A stretch of 28,523 nt of DNA, from the NCBI GenBank assembly GCA_002311835.1, contig DBZY01000060.1, positions 7,238 to 35,760 of the forward strand, given 5' to 3'. The DNA comes from Proteobacteria bacterium UBA1148. GTDB lineage: Bacteria > Pseudomonadota > Gammaproteobacteria > Steroidobacterales > Rariloculaceae. Below, piece by piece: positions 25,903 to 28,523 of the stretch. Position numbers and translations under genes: made by a program. The notes beneath the pieces were generated by a model that saw only the letters and a program-made list of their open reading frames with translations, had not been told where the DNA came from and searched no databases. Position 1 is the stretch's first letter. The number at the start of each line of letters is the position of its first letter.

Positions 25903-26895
25903 TTGAGCACGTCACCCCCCACCATTATTGTTACGTCAGGCGAGCCCGCAGGGGTTGGCCCCGACATTTGTGGACTACTGGCCATGCACGATCTACCGGC
26001 TCGGCTTATCGTCCTTTGCGACCCCAACTTACTGGCATCGCGAATCCGTGACCTAAGGCTACGCGTATCCCAACGTATTCTCAAAGACGTAAAAGAAGCA
26101 GAATGTCAGACGAAAGGGTCGCTACAGGTATTGCCGATTCCCCTAGCACGGCCAGTTCAGCCCGGGCAACTGGATCCTGAAAATGCTCAGTATGTTCTCA
26201 ACCAACTCAAAATGAGTGTCGAGTTATGCTCCAAGAACAAACACACCGCGTTGGTCACTGCACCGGTTCAAAAAAGCACGATAAATGAAGCAGGCATCCC
26301 CTTCACCGGACATACAGAATGGCTAGCACAACGCACGGGTGCTATGCGCCCCGTCATGATGCTTGTATCGAGCAACCTACGCGTAGCGCTTGCCACGACT
26401 CACCTATCACTCGACAGCGTCCCAGCTTCCATCACTCAAGGGTCACTAGAGGAAGTCATCACGATCCTCAATCATGATCTACGCTCATTATTTTCGATTG
26501 AATCACCGAAAATCATGGTTCTGGGACTCAACCCCCATGCTGGTGAGAATGGGACGTTGGGCAAGGAGGAGCTGGAAATCATAAATCCAGCACTACAAGC
26601 CCTGTCCAATCGCGGCCTGACCTTAATTGGCCCGGTGCCTGCCGATACCGCCTTTACCCGTGAACGCCTGGCGCAATGCGACGCGGTCCTCGCGATGTAT
26701 CACGATCAAGGGTTACCCGTGATAAAAGCACTGGCTTTTGGTCAGGTGGTCAATATCACACTTGGTTTGCCCATAATCCGAACATCGGTGGATCACGGGA
26801 CAGCACTGGAACTTGCGGGCAGCGGTAGTGCACGACCAGACAGCCTAAGGCAAGCCGTGGATCTTGCGATTAAGCTGGCTACTGGTTCCCGTTAA
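25903..26895 (+). CDS. pdxA: 4-hydroxythreonine-4-phosphate dehydrogenase PdxA
   Basis: This enzyme oxidises 4-phosphohydroxy-L-threonine in the DXP-dependent pathway to pyridoxal phosphate, in the cytoplasm as a metal-dependent dimer. The N-terminus IIVTSGEPAGVGPDI is typical. The three metal-binding histidines are seen at TTHLSL (167), NPHAGENG (212) and YHDQGLP (267), almost the same numbers as His166, His211 and His266 of the E. coli enzyme. TSVDHGTALELAGSG ends the active site. The start is a TTG; no better codon places the motif correctly. The length of 330 residues is normal. The last base of its stop is the first base of the rsmA start (TAATG). Confidence 0.95.
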   Translation: MSTSPPTIIVTSGEPAGVGPDICGLLAMHDLPARLIVLCDPNLLASRIRDLRLRVSQRILKDVKEAECQTKGSLQVLPIPLARPVQPGQLDPENAQYVLNQLKMSVELCSKNKHTALVTAPVQKSTINEAGIPFTGHTEWLAQRTGAMRPVMMLVSSNLRVALATTHLSLDSVPASITQGSLEEVITILNHDLRSLFSIESPKIMVLGLNPHAGENGTLGKEELEIINPALQALSNRGLTLIGPVPADTAFTRERLAQCDAVLAMYHDQGLPVIKALAFGQVVNITLGLPIIRTSVDHGTALELAGSGSARPDSLRQAVDLAIKLATGSR

Positions 26896-27698
26896 TGTTG
26901 CGCGCACGCAAGAAACTTGGTCAACACTTTCTACATGACCCCGCGGTCATCGATAGGCTCGTATCAACAATCGCTCCTGAACCTAAAGACACAATGGTGG
27001 AAATTGGCAGTGGACGGGGGGCTCTTACACAGCCACTACTCGAGACGCTTGAAGCAATACACGTCATCGAACTGGATGTTCGGCTAGCCGAACACCTTAT
27101 GAAACTCGTACCGGAGCCTCAACGACTGATTATGCATCGAGGAGATGCGCTCAAGATGGATTTCTCCTCGCTGGCACCTGCATCGGGTTCATTACGGATC
27201 GTGGGAAATCTGCCCTACAACATTTCAACACCGGTCCTCTTTCATCTCCTCAGACATCGTGCAGTGATTGAAGACATGCATTTCATGTTCCAGAAAGAGG
27301 TCGCCACACGCATCACGGCAACCCCAGGACGCAAAGAATACGGACGATTGACAGTAATGCTCGCTCCCTGGGTTGATGCACAAGCCTGTTTTGATGTTGG
27401 TCCTGGCGCCTTTTCGCCACCTCCTAAAGTCTGGTCAACGGTGATTCGACTAACCCCACGGACAGAAGCACGCTTTAATATAAAGAATCAGGAGAAATTC
27501 TCAGCATTAGTTGCCCGCACCTTCTCTATGCGACGCAAAACGATCGCAAGATCCCTGAGTGGGTGGTTAAGTCGAGAACAGATCTCAGCATCGGATATAG
27601 ATCCTGGTGAACGCCCCGAACAACTCCGCCCAGAGGATTTCGCTAAGCTGGCTAACCTGGAGTCATGCGATTGGACTGGAAACACCAAGCCACCATGA
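26895..27698 (+). CDS. rsmA: 16S rRNA (adenine(1518)-N(6)/adenine(1519)-N(6))-dimethyltransferase RsmA (KsgA)
   Basis: This enzyme dimethylates two adjacent adenines near the 3' end of 16S rRNA during 30S maturation. The 267-residue protein begins with ARKKLGQHFLHDP, has the SAM-binding loop VEIGSGRGALT (35-45), an acidic residue after the second strand (VIELD, 57-61), and the catalytic NLPYNIS (105-111). The C-terminal helical domain contains ARTFSMRRKT, close to the usual FxxRRKT motif. It overlaps pdxA by one base and apaH by four (ATGA), so the three genes are probably cotranscribed and translationally coupled. Confidence 0.96.
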   Translation: MLRARKKLGQHFLHDPAVIDRLVSTIAPEPKDTMVEIGSGRGALTQPLLETLEAIHVIELDVRLAEHLMKLVPEPQRLIMHRGDALKMDFSSLAPASGSLRIVGNLPYNISTPVLFHLLRHRAVIEDMHFMFQKEVATRITATPGRKEYGRLTVMLAPWVDAQACFDVGPGAFSPPPKVWSTVIRLTPRTEARFNIKNQEKFSALVARTFSMRRKTIARSLSGWLSREQISASDIDPGERPEQLRPEDFAKLANLESCDWTGNTKPP

Positions 27699-28516
27699 CG
27701 ACTTATGCGATTGGGGACATTCAAGGGTGTGCGAGATCCCTAGATACTCTTCTTGAGACAATCTCGTTTAACGATTCCCGGGACCACTTGTGGCTCACTG
27801 GGGATTTGGTTAACCGAGGACCTGATTCCCTCGCTGTTCTTCGACGTCTCATTGAGCTGGACGGGAATATCACTATGGTCCTGGGCAACCATGACTTACA
27901 CCTGCTAGCAGCAGCGGCTAATGTTCGAAAACTAACCCCCGAAGATACTCTTCAGGAGATCCTGGATGCGCCCGACGCCCCACAACTAATCAACTGGTTA
28001 AGACATAAGCCCCTGTTGTATTACGACGTAGGGCGTGATTTAGCACTAGTTCATGCCGGTCTTCCACCTGCATGGTCACTTCAGGAGGCCCAGATCCATG
28101 CCTCTGAGATAGGGGAACTACTGGCAAGCAGTTCCTGGGAGAAGAGCCTGGGCACCATGTACGGTGACAAGCCGGACCTCTGGTCAAACTCACTTGATGG
28201 AGAAGAACGTCACCGCTATAGCATCAATGCGTTCACCCGAATACGGTTCTGCGATAGTCAGGGTAGACTGAATTTCGTCAATAAAGGACCTCCTGGATCC
28301 CAGCCGGCTACACTCAAGCCCTGGTACGACTTTCCCCGCCCTGGCGGCTACAAGACTCACATTGTATTTGGACACTGGGCGTCACTCGGTCTGACCCTTC
28401 AACCTGGATACACGTGTCTGGATAGCGGCTGTGTTTGGGGTCGCCAACTCACTGCTGTACCCCTGGATCCGCCCGGGGAACCTATCTCAATCCCCTGCAC
28501 AGACAGCTGCCCGTAA
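27695..28516 (+). CDS. apaH: Symmetrical diadenosine tetraphosphatase ApaH
   Basis: This enzyme hydrolyses Ap4A to two ADP and also removes Np4 caps from RNA; it is a cytoplasmic metallophosphatase. From the chosen ATG at 27695 the protein has 273 residues with motifs GDIQGC (7-12, Gln in the place of His as in Pseudomonas enzymes), GDLVNRGPDS (36-45), GNHDLHLL (64-71), the late LVHAGLPP and FGHWASLG, and SGCVWG near the end. The start lies in an ATGA overlap with the rsmA stop; an open frame back to 27665 adds ten residues not seen in the family. apaG, which often separates rsmA and apaH, is absent. Confidence 0.95.
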   Translation: MTTYAIGDIQGCARSLDTLLETISFNDSRDHLWLTGDLVNRGPDSLAVLRRLIELDGNITMVLGNHDLHLLAAAANVRKLTPEDTLQEILDAPDAPQLINWLRHKPLLYYDVGRDLALVHAGLPPAWSLQEAQIHASEIGELLASSSWEKSLGTMYGDKPDLWSNSLDGEERHRYSINAFTRIRFCDSQGRLNFVNKGPPGSQPATLKPWYDFPRPGGYKTHIVFGHWASLGLTLQPGYTCLDSGCVWGRQLTAVPLDPPGEPISIPCTDSCP

Positions 28517-28523
28517 AACCAGG

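Overview
The window looks like a chromosomal piece of a free-living gammaproteobacterium. The main reason is the block lptD-surA-pdxA-rsmA-apaH at the right end, with a murU-type nucleotidyltransferase divergent from lptD, which is the order known from Pseudomonas and relatives. Base composition is moderate. Several starts are GTG or TTG, and many genes overlap by 1 to 4 bases. I see no tRNA, rRNA, CRISPR array, insertion sequence or prophage gene. No stretch above 300 bases lacks a gene.

Region 1 (1-4148) holds small metabolic genes: the 3' end of an unrecognised gene, a PuuE-like polysaccharide deacetylase family protein, a 2-oxoglutarate/Fe(II) oxygenase, a YtoQ family protein, a MarR-type regulator cut by one in-frame TAA, and a dienelactone hydrolase. 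Just upstream of the hydrolase is a 32-codon stub consisting of a good ribosome binding site and a signal peptide, which then runs into a stop.

Region 2 (4149-7352) starts as a MacAB-like exporter operon (ATPase, then lipoprotein membrane fusion protein). The expected MacB/FtsX permease is missing. Four bases after the fusion-protein stop there is instead a visibly G+C-richer DUF6152-type secreted protein gene, followed by the signal-peptide stub. I read about 4030-5195 as a foreign or mis-joined segment with two abrupt edges.

Region 3 (7465-21465) is the centre of interest. Seven minus-strand genes lie with overlaps or gaps under 10 bases: a membrane VWA/glutamine-amidotransferase-like protein, a secreted caspase-like protein, a TPR-gluzincin metallopeptidase-TPR protein, a MoxR AAA+ ATPase, a DUF58 VWA protein, a BatA-like membrane VWA protein and a 1180-residue DUF4175 protein. 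A DUF4159 gene is divergent from the first of them. The caspase-like protein keeps the His-Gly motif and a canonical EF-hand loop, but Thr stands at the nucleophile position and its mature form has no cysteine. The set suggests a MoxR ATPase acting with three VWA proteins across the inner membrane on periplasmic partners that include a zinc peptidase. The substrate cannot be told from sequence.

Region 4 (21499-28516) is envelope and housekeeping: murU, then lptD and surA (outer-membrane LPS transport and outer-membrane protein folding), pdxA (vitamin B6), rsmA (16S rRNA methylation) and apaH (Ap4A hydrolysis). amgK, expected between murU and lptD, and apaG, expected between rsmA and apaH, are both absent.
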